NCBI GenBank assembly: GCA_030248065.1
Contig: JASAMV010000248.1
Location: 1 to 64,000, forward strand
DNA: 64,000 nt
Origin: Rhynchonema sp. JSB1_4
Lineage: Eukaryota; Nematoda; Chromadorea; Monhysterida; Xyalidae
Direction: 5' to 3'
A program made the translations under genes and the position numbers. The notes under the pieces are model-generated. The model made no database searches and was not told where the DNA came from. It saw only the letters and a list, made by a program, of their open reading frames with translations. This document shows positions 35,513 to 48,700 of the stretch, one piece after another (the first letter of the stretch is position 1; every line of letters starts with the position of its first letter).

Positions 35513-36273
35513 ATGACTATAGTTATGATCAAAAATAGAGTCCTCTCTGTGGCTGTTTTCTTGCTGACACTGTTTAGATTAAATTTCGTGCGTCAGGTAG
35601 ATTTTGAATCCCGTTCAAAATCAAGGTCGATTTAGAAGGAACCCACCCACTCCCGAAATTGGTCGGGTGTGATTTTGAAGTTTTCAAACAAATATCGCAT
35701 ACATAAAAATTCTCGACGTACAAATTTACAGGTAACCATGCAAGCAGGCGAATCTGAAGATGAGATAACAAGGAAAATTTCCAGGAAAATTTCCGTGGCG
35801 AAAACAGTTTCCACCGATGAAAGGCTAGCACATTATCGTACCGTTCAGCACTTTGATGTTTCATTCTAGCGGTTTTTTAATCACCGACGCCTCAAGAAGC
35901 AAAGATGCCTAACCTTATCCGATTCAGATGGTACGAATTGGTTGACGACAAATGCGTGGAGGTCAAATCTGACAACAATCCGGCCTGTTCACAATCACAC
36001 AGGTATGGAAAGCGCGTCCTCCCAGTCCCAACAACTGGTGAAGGCACGCTATCAACTTGGTGTTGTGCCCTCGGTGTGTTGGACAGAACATTGTGATGGT
36101 GCCCAAAGCACCACAAATTTAAAAAAAACATCCCCGCATACATACATGATGATCCGATGTGATGTACATATTTCAGCCCAGAACCCACCCACCCGAAGTG
36201 TGCAGCCGAATCTGCCAGTAAAGTGCAATCGGAGATGACCACAACTGTTGACCACGGGAGCCAGAATTCTTAG
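35513..36273 (+). CDS. Tandem paralogue B, small secreted protein, possibly decayed
   Basis: Exons: 35513-35596 encodes a signal peptide (MTIVMIKNRVLSVAVFLLTL), GTAGAT donor, phase 0. Then 35732-35823 (MQAGESEDEITRKISRKISV), 35928-36002 (WYELVDDKCVEVKSDNNPAC), and 36177-36273 ending at a TAG. Compared with A, the donor after 35823 is GCTAGC where A has GTTAGT, so it is a GC-AG intron or a broken site. The last exon stops early, before A's hydrophobic tail. A further exon-like stretch at 36415-36458 (NNVTIILLPGQQ) may be the lost continuation. AATAAA is at 36469-36474. A partial pseudogene is possible. Confidence 0.55.
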
Positions 36274-38534
36274 CTGTCTGTCATCAGCTTCTTATCCAGA
36301 AGTATTATCGTCGAAGCAGATCAGTCCCCCACCATTGATACCGGTGCTTCAATTTGCAATCTTGTTATTTTTGATCCCAGTACTTTTCATTGTTTCGTCT
36401 ATGTTTTCAGACACCAAGCAATAATGTGACCATTATCCTGCTTCCAGGGCAACAGGTGTATTATACCAAATAAAGACATGTACTGTATCTTATTTTTGTT
36501 TCCCAGAACTGTATTCGTATTTTTATTGATGCAGTCACTCTTTTTGCTTCAAGTTGTATCACGTACTGTATTTGTGGTGTAGCTCGTTTTATCATTTTGT
36601 CAAAATATGTAATCAATCAGCATATGGATGCAATGCGGCAACTATACTGTATATACGCGTGCTCAAAACAACGCACGCAAGTCAGCATCAATAATGCTGC
36701 AAGCACGAAAAATTGAATATGAACAAATAACGCACAATAGTACAAACAAAACACAGAAACGGTCACAGAAAGCGAGTTCAGAGAAAGTTGACACTGAAAA
36801 GCGATGATAACATTGGATAAGATCAAGTGCAAGTGGAAATTGTATAAGAAATATGGTGGGGCAAAAGCTGTTTCAAAGGTTACAATCAGGGGTTGATGTT
36901 AAAATGGCTGCAATTATACGATATAGTTGTATTGTTGAATGACTATACGTGGTGCTACAACAAGTCAGTTGGTGAAACCACTAGGCCAGGCGCTATACTG
37001 CGATTAACAGACATACAACACGCGGCGCGGCACGATCGAGAATACAAGCGGGTTGGCGCGGTCTGTCGCCAGAATCTGGGGTTCGCCAGTTTGGCGATTC
37101 TCACTTATGGCACATTTGACATTCCCAAATTCAACAACAAGCGATTAACGCTTATGTAGTTCCCGTCTGACACTTAGCTGCGCTGGTATTTGCCAACCGC
37201 TTGTTGGTTGTGACCGACAGACACGCGCACGTACAAGTAGACAGACACACACAACTGTACAATCCAATGGCAGTCATACGAGCTGGTCCTGGTGGCTCAT
37301 AGAACTCTGGGGATTGGGGTGCGCCCACTTTGAGTGGACTGACAACGAGGGATGGGGTTATATTGGCTGGGTGGGTGTGTTCGAAGTGGAAAGTTGTGTC
37401 AGAAATGAAAATACACGGGAATAATATTGCACTATGTTTTGACTAAAACAATACAACGCGTTGGCTGAACATTTTTGAACTACGTATACACTATAATCTT
37501 GCGCTTGTTATGCACTATGTAGACTTGAATGATTATGAAGGTTTGGTACTATGGACCGAATAGCAAAACATCACAGTTTTGAGTGCAACGTTTAGAGAAA
37601 TAGCATAATTGTGAGAAAATGCATGAAATTAAAAACAGTAGAGAAAAACACTGAAAGTATATAAACAGCAGCAGTACGCGCACGGTTTTGCAAACACAAA
37701 AAAATGATAAAAATCCGCGTATTTTTAGTTAGTATTAATATGTGTAAAAAAAATATATATATTATTATATATTATTATTAGAGTATTAATATATATAAAA
37801 AAAATATTAGTATTAGTATTAATAAAAAAATGTTTCTGTTTCTGTCGTTAAAAAATCTGTCATTGAATTAACTGTTTTGGAGAGCTTTCAGTAAGAAGAA
37901 AAATACCGTTTTGTGTCAGTTTCATAAACATGCAGTAAGCCTTCGAACGGTTCAGCACAGACATAGAGCCCTCTTTGAGAGCTGTACAATCAATCGGTAT
38001 ATGAGTGTGGGTAAGTCATTGGACACAGACGCACTCTGCAACAAAGTGTGATCCTCAAAAAGAAAAATCGGCTAAATATACAAAGACGGTTGGTGTTGTG
38101 AAAGTGCTATGTCAGTCTTCATCAACAAAAAACACAAACATAATCGTTTAATTCTCCTAACGAGTTGAAATCAAGCGCACGGTGAAAGAGGTCGGGCTCC
38201 ATTATATTGTGCCACTTTGTGTAGAAAGATATTCTAAATATTTTTGCCAAAATTGTACTCTCTGAACAGGACAACATGTCTATGTGTATTGTTGTGGTGG
38301 CGCACAGTGTGGTACTGTGCACATGCAGCAACTGCTGCGCAATTCACAAATTTAGCTAATCAGCATCTCTGTACCCGCATCGTCCAACTCCGAATCCGAC
38401 GGTGACATTATCGGACAACAGGAAGCTGCGTATGTCAAGCTGATGTTTCACCAAACAGTATCAACAGCACCAATGTCGCACATGTGCACAGTACCAAAGC
38501 GATATCTGATGCAAAGAGGAAGAGAGGGGCGATG
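36274..38534. other. Intergenic, AT-rich, nothing firm
   Basis: Contains an (ATT/AAT)n-like low-complexity tract at 37736-37830. A + frame at 36893-37159 (88 codons) has no supporting motif. Confidence 0.35.
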
Positions 38535-41500
38535 CTAAAGATAGGCGGGTTGTAGAATGCCGCTTTGTGGCTGCGAGTTGACGGCGAAAGGCTGTCGTTG
38601 GGCGGCGACACAATAGACCGGTGTCGGTGGCGGTGGTGTGCTCGGGACGAACGTCGCCTCGGCACCCATCGGGCATCGTTTGTTGCGCAGACCGTTCGAT
38701 TGGCACTTCAATCGCACCACTTTCGATCGACAAATCACGCACCGAAGCGGAAGGTTGCGGTCATTCACAGCCACCTGCATCACATATATACATTCGTTGA
38801 TTGAAATGTATTTTTGATAAAAAGTGTTGTACAGTAATTCATTTATTACTCAAAATCAATATCTTGTGACATACTGTATGTTTGGAGGGCAGCTGGAGAA
38901 CAACGACATTGAATCGAATGTCTAATGAAAGAAAAAGTCTATAACGAACTGTAAACTTTGTAAGAAGGCTGAGCACTTCACATACCTGTATAGTTCGGAT
39001 AAAGCACTTTCTGCAGAGCACTCTGTGTCCACATGGAAATGTTTGCATGCACGCACGACCGCTGACGCAGCCGACACACTGCAAAAATATATTTGTATGA
39101 GTAATGTTTTTATGTTTTTAAGTTATTTAATTTTTACGGTTTATGTACATTTTTAATTGTGAATTGTAGGTTTGGAAAACAGGTTAAAAATTTACGGGAA
39201 AGTCTCTGCCAGCAAGAATCCTAGCAACCAACGCTTGACCAACCCCGTATCAACGACCATTATACCACGCAATAGTATCATTCTCCAAGAATTAGACCGA
39301 CGGTGAATTTCAAAGGTTCGTTGGATTACGATTACAATCGAGTAAGATGGTGAAGTTGAAGTTGTTACGACGATGCAGTTACAGTTTAGGGTGATGTCGG
39401 TATTGTGGGAGCTATACAAAGGGGTACCGGGGGTCGTATTTAGCCAGCCTGGTACTAGGGACTGGTGGGGTGCTGGTGCATCTACAGACTTAGGCGCACA
39501 CGACACCCCTGGAACACGTGCGCGACATACTAACACAACAGCACCGGTGGTTGGTCACCGAAGCGGCAACGTGCTGTGTGGCCGTCATCCACCGACTGAC
39601 TCTTGTCGTGCGCATGTACAAGTCTGGCGCGCTACAAGGTTGTCTCAGAGTCCAGACTACTTTCGTGGCACCACCAGGCACCTCATGTGTGTGTGTGTTT
39701 TTTCTCGGTGTGTGTGCGTTTGTGTGCGACCCTGTACCCCTCCCTCGTCCCCGCAGCCAGCCAACGTGTTGTATGTTTGTTGTTGTCTGGTTATCTGACT
39801 GACGCTCACTGCGGTTGTCTCTGTCTGCATCTCTGGGGTTGGTCTCTATGTTTTATTGCGTCCGCCCGCCCAACATTTGTGCATCTGCCGCAAAAAAAAC
39901 AGTGCGCGCATGCTGCATGCTCCGATGCACACTCATTGTGCGTGTGTCTGGGTTTTTGCCGTTTATCCTTGACGTCCACCAGTCAGTTTTTTTACCGAAT
40001 ATTCCTCCGGTTTGCGTTCGCAAAATGAACTGATATGCTCACATACCTAAACCGCTGTAACAAGATCAGCACATTACACATTAGTTTGATGTCCCCCAAG
40101 CATCGCTGCTATAAAAGTTGCAGTGTTCGTTCGCTGGTGTAACATTTTGTTTACTGCTTGTTCCTACGTTCTGTTGGACAGACGTACATAAATGTAGGTA
40201 TACCACCTATACCTACAGCAAACGGAGCCCCATAAACAGCACAAGCACCGTTCGCTATAAAGCTGGCTGCGTGCGCTATTGCGTAAGCGACAGACGCAGA
40301 CGCAAGCAAGTTGGTTGCTGTGCTGGGGCTAGGCCGTGCCAGGCTGCTATCTCGCACGCGATGAAATATGGCTGATGTGCTAGACGATTTTTTGCTTCGA
40401 CGGATTTTGTGGAGCGCAGTGGCACATCAGGGGGTGTCTAGACATTGGAGGCAGAAGGGGCTTTCAGAACCTGATAAGGTGCCACATATGCACCAAGGCA
40501 CTGTTACTGACCTGAAATAGCCTAGCCGAATTTTCAAGACACATTGCTTGGCAAAGACTTTCCGTAAAAAACAGACAACAAAGTCATACTAATAACTAAT
40601 ATCTTGACACGGTTAAGTTAGCTCGCCCCTGCCTAAGCCTAAGTCCACACCTAAACTAAGGTTGGTCATTGGTTAAGCTACTCTGGTGCCCTGACCCTGT
40701 TTAACTGCATATAAATTTTTTGTTAAATTAATTATACAGTGAAATGTTTCGCAACAAAGGAGACAAACACAACGAACAACAAAAAAAACATAAACGCGAG
40801 CTTCATACCGACCTCGTCATCGGCGCATGTCGCCACATCGTCCGGTTCATGACGCATTTTCTTGAGGAGCATCGCCTGAAAAATCAAGGGAACATCGATC
40901 GGTGTACACAGCGGCGGTTATTTTGATGCCGCAGTGGTCTTGCTTTCTATATGCCTCCTCCCTTCATATGCCATGTGCACAAGTATAGTCCGTCCACCAG
41001 CTCATGGCACTTTGTGTTGCTGCTGGCTGGTTTGTTCTCTTCCTCCACATTCTAATGAAAGAGAAATTGAGTTTCCGAAAAAAATTATTTTTGCTCCTAA
41101 ATTGCTGTTTTTATGAAATCGACGTGTTTTATAGATTTTAATTTAATTTAATTTTAAATTTGATCGAATTCAATCGTTTTCGACACGTATTATTATTTTT
41201 TCAGTTTTTTTGCAAAATCGGTCACACGCAATTTCTCTTTCATTAGAACGTGGAGGAAGGGAACAAACCAGCCAGCAGCAACACAAAGTGCCATGAGCTG
41301 GTGGACGGACTATACATGCCCCAGAGTGGCAACAACGTGTTTTCCTCTCTGCTCCCTCACTCACAACGGCTGCGAAAACGAAAGTGTAATAAAAATATGA
41401 AAAACCGGTTTTTTCATACATACTTGCATTCAACAAATAACGCACGTATACAAACGAAGGCTGCCACCCGTTTACACTGCGCATACCGCATTATTATCTC

Positions 41501-44500
41501 AAAATTTTGAAGGCCCCTCTTGCTGCACATTGTATGATTGTCTGGGGCTGTCTGGATACGGATTGTGGTTTGAAACGTGATGAGATCGCACACACGCACA
41601 AGCATCTTTCATTTTTGACGGCACTGGATCAACTCGTGATCCGGGTGCGTTTTGGGCCTTCGTTCTGCGTCAATTCTGCTCCATTCAACAGCTCCAATCT
41701 GTCGTATGGTACATATCCACTCCGGTAACACTGAGAAACATCATCAAACCAGCACCCAACGGTCCGCGAATATCCCAATCAGGCCAGCAGCTCAGTGCAC
41801 AACCGGTTGCACTATGGTAGGTTTACGCGCGGTTACCCGTATCGTAATTTCGTCTGTCATTATTGCGTTTGCTTTGTCTGGCGTTTTTTGTGCTAAACCG
41901 TCTGCACCCCGCCACAGTATCACAAAAACTGCGGGTTTGACACACACACGCACACTAAAGTGGTGATGCTGATGCTGACTAATCGACTTTGTGCGGCGCA
42001 CAGACAGCGTCTGGTGGCAACAATGCCACGCCACCCATGCAGCATTTGTGCATCCACATGAAAATGGTGAAATGGCACCAGCTGTGTTGGTGGAAAAACG
42101 GTCTGTGGGAACAATATCAGCAGCATTCATGCACAAAGAAGCTGGCTTTTTTGTAATACGTCAGCTTGTTTCTGGTTGTGGTTCTGAAGTTTTTTGTCCA
42201 TGTCTGCTGCCCAAGCGCAGACAAGCTGTGTGATCAGCATCAATACCAAACGATCGCAGTAGGCACATTTGGTTTGAATGTGCAGGCAGACACAACCCAT
42301 GGCTTGGTTGGTTGACATACATGTGCCTGCCGGTGGCCCACATCAAACACATGCTGGCTACAGTAGATGCCCTCACACCGCAAATCTCCAAACCGGGTTT
42401 ATACATGCAGAACAACAACCATACGTTTCAGACTTGTGTGTTTTGGCTGTGAAACAACCGACTTCAGACACAACAAACGCCAGACATGTAAGGTACTTAT
42501 CCGTCGGCTAACGCGTGCATTGCGTGGTGTCTACTATGTATGTGTGCAACACATGGAGAGTAGCGAGAGACACTCGCTGCCGCCGATGAAATTTATGGCT
42601 GTGGCTGTGCGCGTCGGTTTTTGTTGTTCTTCTGTGTGGTGCCCTTTATTGTTGTTCGGTCGTTAATGCCATGACAAGGTCATAGTCTGCGACGGGTGGG
42701 GCGGTGAACAGCCAACGAAACGAACACGGGTTATATTTATTCATAAATATACGTCTTTGGTTCACACAGACGTGCGCGGTTGTGCAACACAGACGTTGTG
42801 ATGCAACTCGGTGAAGGTCACCATAGGCAGACAGACAGACACCGCTCGACGGATAATGTGTGTCTGCTGACCTGACCGATTTGACCTGACCTATTGAACT
42901 GCGTGTGCAACTGCGAATGCTGCTATTGGTGAAGTGGCCAAATGCAGCAGGCACGCAACGCAAGCGTTACCTACATTCCGTATGCGTGGTTGTTTTGTAT
43001 TTGTACACTGTGCTGATTACATATTCACCGACAGCACAGCCAGACATCACACCGACATAACAATCGTTCACACACGTGTTTCCAACAAGAAAATGTTGAG
43101 TTCAGCTCACATTTGATGACCAAACACGACCAATTCCTACGTGTACATAGTGCGTGTGCCATTGCCCAGCACAGCAGCCATACACAAAAATGACGTGCAG
43201 TTTTGGGCTCATATTATAATATACTCGTCAACAACGCATGTCGTCGGGTTTTGTCTTCAACGTACATAATACACAATTATCGGATTCATGCAGTTGGTGC
43301 ATAACTGACGTGACTACTTCAGTCCACGACAGTAAAATTAGCCGTTTGTACACACACCCACGCCTGCACGCACACCGCTTGATGCAGATTGCTTCCGCAA
43401 ATACACGGAGCTTTTTTCGTCCCCCACTGCCTACGTAATGGTAAAATTAAATTCCTCATTCCATTTTTTTGAAACGAAACTCAGCAAACCCCGGAGCGAG
43501 CTAGCCCAGACAAAGGTCCCCGTAAACCTGACGACAACACACACATACGCGCGTGAGCTTGCGGTGGTGGCAAGTCAGTCCCCGGGTTGCGACTGGCAGC
43601 AAATCGATTCAGACCCAGACAGGTCTGCGGCTACAACAGTGCGAGCGTTTTTTGAGTCATTGGGTATGTGCACAGGTCTGGCCCAGGAAAAATCATTCTG
43701 CTCTCCTCTCCCTCCCTCGCGCGCGAGTGCTGCTTTGTGGTGTTCTGTCTGTGTGTATTGTGCTGCTGCTCTATGTCTGTGGATTGGTCACGAAAAATGT
43801 ATGCTAACACACACACACACCAACGGCAACGGGGCAGCCGCTTTATTTACTGGAGGTGCTTGCAAGCAAGATGTACACATCAATATTGTGTGTCGTGTCA
43901 GGTCGCAGCAGCGTGGGGTGTTGTGTTAGCTGGCTGCCGCAGTCATTGCGGCTTTGTTTTGTTTATTCTTCTCTGTCGAACACACAGGCCAACTGCGAGA
44001 CCACGACGACGCGATCCTTGGCTTGGAAGCACAACACCCCGTTCATTGGAGGGTAACACGCTATACTGCCGCACCAAACAACCACAAAAATGAAGCCACA
44101 TAAACAAAAACAAGCCACTGCTCCTCCGCCGAACTCACCACAGTCTTTTGCATAGTTTGCAACTCTTCCTCCACTCGCCACAAATTGTCGGTGGTGACGG
44201 CGAGGTCGAGATAGGCGGCATTCGAACCCGTAGTAGTCGTATTATTGTTGTGATTGTTGTTGTTGTTGACGGCAGTGCTACTCGTCGTCGCGGACACGGG
44301 CGGCGGATGGCTGCTGGCCTGTGCGGCCAATTGGGCGGCCGCGGTGAGCATGTCCGTCAACGACATTGTCCGCCGGCGGCTGGCCGCGTCCGCCCGCCGA
44401 CGTTTGTGTTTCCAAAAACGCCACTCACGAATCATGTCGATCAACTGCGTGACGAGCATACAGATTGATAGAGATTGACGCGACAATGTTGCAACGGCAC

Positions 44501-45712
44501 CCGAATTGTGCTGGGGCCCGACTGGAAATTGTTGTTGTGCTGATCACCGGGCTCGGGCAGCCTGCAAATGTTGTGCACGGTTGGAATATTAGTGCCGCCA
44601 TCAATAAAGCTGCTTGTTTGCTTTCACGCGCAGCGCAAAAACTCATTGATGCACGGGCAACTGTAGCTATAAAATATAGCCAGAATCTCAACATGAGCAG
44701 CACGGTATCTATGCCTGCGGAGAGGGTAAGCATGGCGAGCTTTAAGACAGCGTTATTTTTATGATATCAAGTGTGGTAAAAACATACTGAGCTCATGATA
44801 CCGCTGGGGATGACACAGAAAATGCGATTTAGAACGTTCTGGAGGCAGTCATACTTGATGTGGTACGTTGGTGTGATGTTGAGCGTTGTTATGATGGCAC
44901 ACATTAGACTGCCAAAAAAGGTACAAACTGATGGAACCCAGTTAATAAGGCAAACATTGGTGATTAAGGAAGCACGGGAGCACAAATTTCGTATATTTGG
45001 AATTTTAGAAATTAGCCAGCCAGTATGCAGACCAGTATGTTGGAATATTTCTAAACCCATGGTTGTGCGACTGTATGGCATCAAACCTAGTGCTTGTCTG
45101 CAGCCGTACGACGGCCACACACGTCGCAACCTGGAGTATACAGCGCACATACCCAGACGAGCTTGGTTTGGTTCGGTCGTGCGAGCAAAACGCAACGGTT
45201 GAAAAAAACCAGACACATTTCGCCTCGCGCCGCACACCAAACCGACCCAAGTGTACATACAGTATTTGTGATGCGCTGCTGCTGTCTGTGGCTGTGCCTG
45301 TGTTCGTGGGTACACGCCATACGTCACTGTCATTGTACTGCCAAACATTTGGTGCCCAAGAACTTGTGCGGCGGCTGGCCCGTGCGAGCGCACATATAAG
45401 ACGTGACACCGCTGTGCACAACGCGCGTGCGGTGGTCTCAAATTGCTAACACACACAGACACATTTTGCTGCAGTCGTCGTCCTCGTCGTCGCCGGTCGC
45501 GAGTCAGCTAGAGCGCGCGCGCAAAAAACACAAAATCGGAAAAAGTGCGCACGGACATACAATATGTACAAGTCGTAGAAAGCAGTAGACATAGATTGTA
45601 CATTACGAATCAGACACATTGCGAGACTGAGACTGATAGATATGCGCACCTCCTTCTTGACACGACCGATTATGCGCTGGCTGATGATGTTAGCTGCGTT
45701 CTGCCCCTCCAT
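38535..45712 (-). CDS. RING-HC (C3HC4) finger protein, probable E3 ubiquitin ligase
   Basis: Exons: 45712-45650 (MEGQNAANIISQRIIGRVKK), 44444-44139, 40875-40813, 39078-38986, 38774-38535; 254 aa, every intron phase 0. The second exon starts LIDMIREWRFWKHKRRR (basic cluster), then has an Ala/Asn/Thr-rich linker and a helical segment (LWRVEEELQTMQ). The RING is split by introns: CADDE|CVGC...PCGHRVLCRKCFIRTIQ|...PLRCVICR gives C-x2-C, C-x-H-x3-C-x2-C and C-x2-C. The Zn ligands are complete, so ligase activity with an E2 is expected. A Pro-rich tail follows and ends GILQPAYL. The first ATG is 2 nt after GGCAG. The second exon could begin upstream of 44444, because its frame stays open with acceptor-like AGs. 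I do not recognise the subfamily. Confidence 0.85.
39458..39642 (+). other. Open + strand stretch inside RING-gene intron
   Basis: The frame encoding EHVRDILTQQHRWLVTEAAT...MYKSGAL looks protein-like. It ends at a GTTGTC donor-like site and begins near TTAG. It is antisense within an intron of the RING gene. No homology or partner exon is certain. A second similar stretch is at 41507-41645. Confidence 0.2.
40986..41312. mobile_element. Tc1/mariner-type MITE, copy 2 (TA TSD)
   Basis: 327 bp, same TIRs as 12941-13266 (TAGTCCGTCCACCAGCTCAT), flanked by TA (40984-40985, 41313-41314), core reversed. It sits in the large intron of the RING gene. Confidence 0.85.
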
Positions 45713-48700
45713 ATCTGCCACGCCACTCGGCCCTGGTGCACATTTCACTCAAAGTGATCACCGCCAATGCACATGCCTGTCGCTATGATCACAACCACAT
45801 CAGATCGGTCATAATAAAAAAAAATTATGAAGGCCAAATTTGAAAACGAGCGAACGGGCGCCATCGTGCAAAACGTGTCTCGTAATGGCTTTCAGTCAAG
45901 AAATGTAGACTGCACCTGCATGCACATCGATAAAATCAAAACCATAAAGGGCAACGATAAATACAAAACTAGAGGTAGAAAATCAACACTGTGTTCTCTC
46001 GTGATTCAAGTGAACAAGCGACCCCGTGTTATACATAACTGAGCTTCTTAGAGTTCTTAGAGGTCGTGATTACAATTTCAACTCAAGCACGCAGCTGGCA
46101 AAAACGTGTCAAAGTTTGCCTGTGGAATCCAACAAAAACAACGTTTCACTTCACCGCTGTGAGGTTAGTGCGTGTGCGTTGACAGCATGTCAATGAAATA
46201 TTCCGCTGTTTGCTGCTGAGTGCAGTGCTTGATTTTAACACATGCTTAATCTTTTTCATCGGTTTTCTGAAATATCGACCCCAAACAGGAGATGAGTTAT
46301 ATAATTACAACGTGGGGTCGTTTGTTTCCTTTACCTTGCATAAAGAGAAAATACTATATGTCACCTATGATGTATATGTGCAGAAAGAAATGTTGAAGCC
46401 GATGCTTTTTCATGGCAATTTCGCCAACTTTCTGCAGAGTCATGCAGTTGTATACAGACGTCGCATGCACGCGCATGCGCGCAATGGAAAAAATGGAATC
46501 ACACCCACATTTTTGGAACATTGAACATCAAATAAAATGTATACGCACATGCAGATTGACAATGATACCGGAGATGTACACACACAGACAAAAAAAGTGT
46601 AATCAATTTTTATCGTGAACTTGATTTTCAGCAATACACACAGAAACGCGCGCGGGGCGGGCGCCGATGTCGCGGTCGGCAGGCATATGCAGCAACCACA
46701 AGTATGGGTGCTATGCGCACACACACACAACGTTTGGTCGATGACACTTGGAACGCATCTACTCACAAAATGGTGGCGCTGCGAAACCTATAATTGTTCA
46801 AGTGAAGCTGTTTGAAACGTATTTTTCAAACGCGTCAACATTGTACATACATAATAATCCAAACAAATCGCGTGGAAGGCAAGGCACGCAAATTGTAAGG
46901 CAAACTCTATGCGTCCGTTGTTCTCATCAACACTCATCGACAACTAGAAAATAAAAATAGGAACAGCAAATGCTGAATATATGAAACATCATCTCAAGGA
47001 CATAAACTAGAAACAAGAAAAGCAGAATAGACATAGAGTTCATGATGCTTCAGAGTATGTACCTGCAGAATAGCGAGCCGATCCTACATGGCTATTGGGT
47101 GCTGTCTGGATAGTGAGTGAGCAACATCTGCCAAGTGTCTGACGTGGCGAACACAAACCCAACGAACCAATGAAAGACTATAGCACAGCAGCAGGAGGGG
47201 AACGAGCCAGACACGCAGACACGACATCGACGTTGGTGGTATGCGACGGTGGCACCAGCCGTGCGTACCTAGTACTACAGGGTGTGTGCATGTACAGGGT
47301 GGTCATTAATGCTGCTGCTGACAGCAACTGGGTAATCAGCCATTGTCAGTCATACGAACATGCAGTTGTTGTGCGGCTGCAGGCACATGTAATGAGTATT
47401 GCGTTCGGTGATTTTCAAATTGCGACCTGGAAAAAATGCAGGTTGGCTGGCTGGCAACTCTGACTGACATATGTACATGTGTGGTTGTAGTTGGAGTGAT
47501 ACGCAGTCAGTCACCCACCACCACGTATATAATATCTATCTCTCTACCGCCTATGTACACTGAGCACAGGCAGTAACGCACACACACTGCACGCCGCCGA
47601 GACCAGAACATTTCTGCTCGCTGTCTAGACAGAGACAGGGCTGGCTCGCTCGCTCACAGTATGTGTGTGTGTGTTGTGCTGCCGAAGCAAGCGCGCGCGC
47701 AATAGCGTAGCGTCGGGCGGGGGGTTGCTGTACATACAGACATGTAGAGAGGGGTGTATGTATGTAAATGTAGTAGCGAGCAGCCAGCCAGACTCAGACA
47801 ACCAACGCTGCAGCCGTTATCTCACTGACACTGACTGACCGCATGCGCTGGACATTGAATGCGCATGCACATGTACATTGTTGTTTGTTAGCTGCTGCTA
47901 TGTGGACAGACTCAGCGATTTCAGACCAGACATTGCCCACTACAATCTTGACAGAACAACGTGGGTGCATGCGCTATTTTTTCCTGACTGGTCAAGGGGA
48001 CAGCAATCGCTCAGCAGACAGTCAACTGAATGTTTCAACCTCTAGGACGGATGCGCTGCTAGACCTCACACATGCGAGGTATTTGACGTCGGGAACACAA
48101 ATTGCTCACTTGCTTGTGATGTAACCTGAATTTTGAGCACGATCGTCAAGTGTCACCATCACCATTAACTGCGGCTTGGATGGGTGAAGTATACTGATGC
48201 TCTCGCAGATGACGCCTGGAATATCACATATAAAACTTAGCTTTTTTAATCACACGCGAAAATGAGCAGACGATCAATCGTCATCACTATTTTGCAGTTG
48301 CAATTCCAACGACACCACAACAGACGCAACACGACAAACATAGATCCTAGACATCCACAGCAAACACATGCGTGCTTGCTGTTTGTGCAACAAATCATAA
48401 AACATGCAGCATACAATGGTGGGATTGGTGTTTATCAGTCCTGCTTTTCCTGGACCAACCCACAGCTTCATTGGAATTTTTGCCAACTTATTTTAACTTT
48501 TACAATATGTACTGTACTGTATATGCATTAGGAGGCGGTTTCCTCAATGTCGTCGAACACAGATGTACGTACATACAGTGTCATGGTCGCAATTGCAAAA
48601 ATATTAAAAAAGCGACCAGCACAGCAACATAAATTTTGATATTTTTTGTCAGATTTTTCCAAACGTGCATGCTCGACCCAGTATCAACAGCAGCAGATGC

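Noticed and set aside
44148..44478. Plus-strand frames opposite the RING-gene second exon
   Set aside because: The minus frame has correct phase-0 splice sites and joins to the RING exons; the plus frames are shadows.
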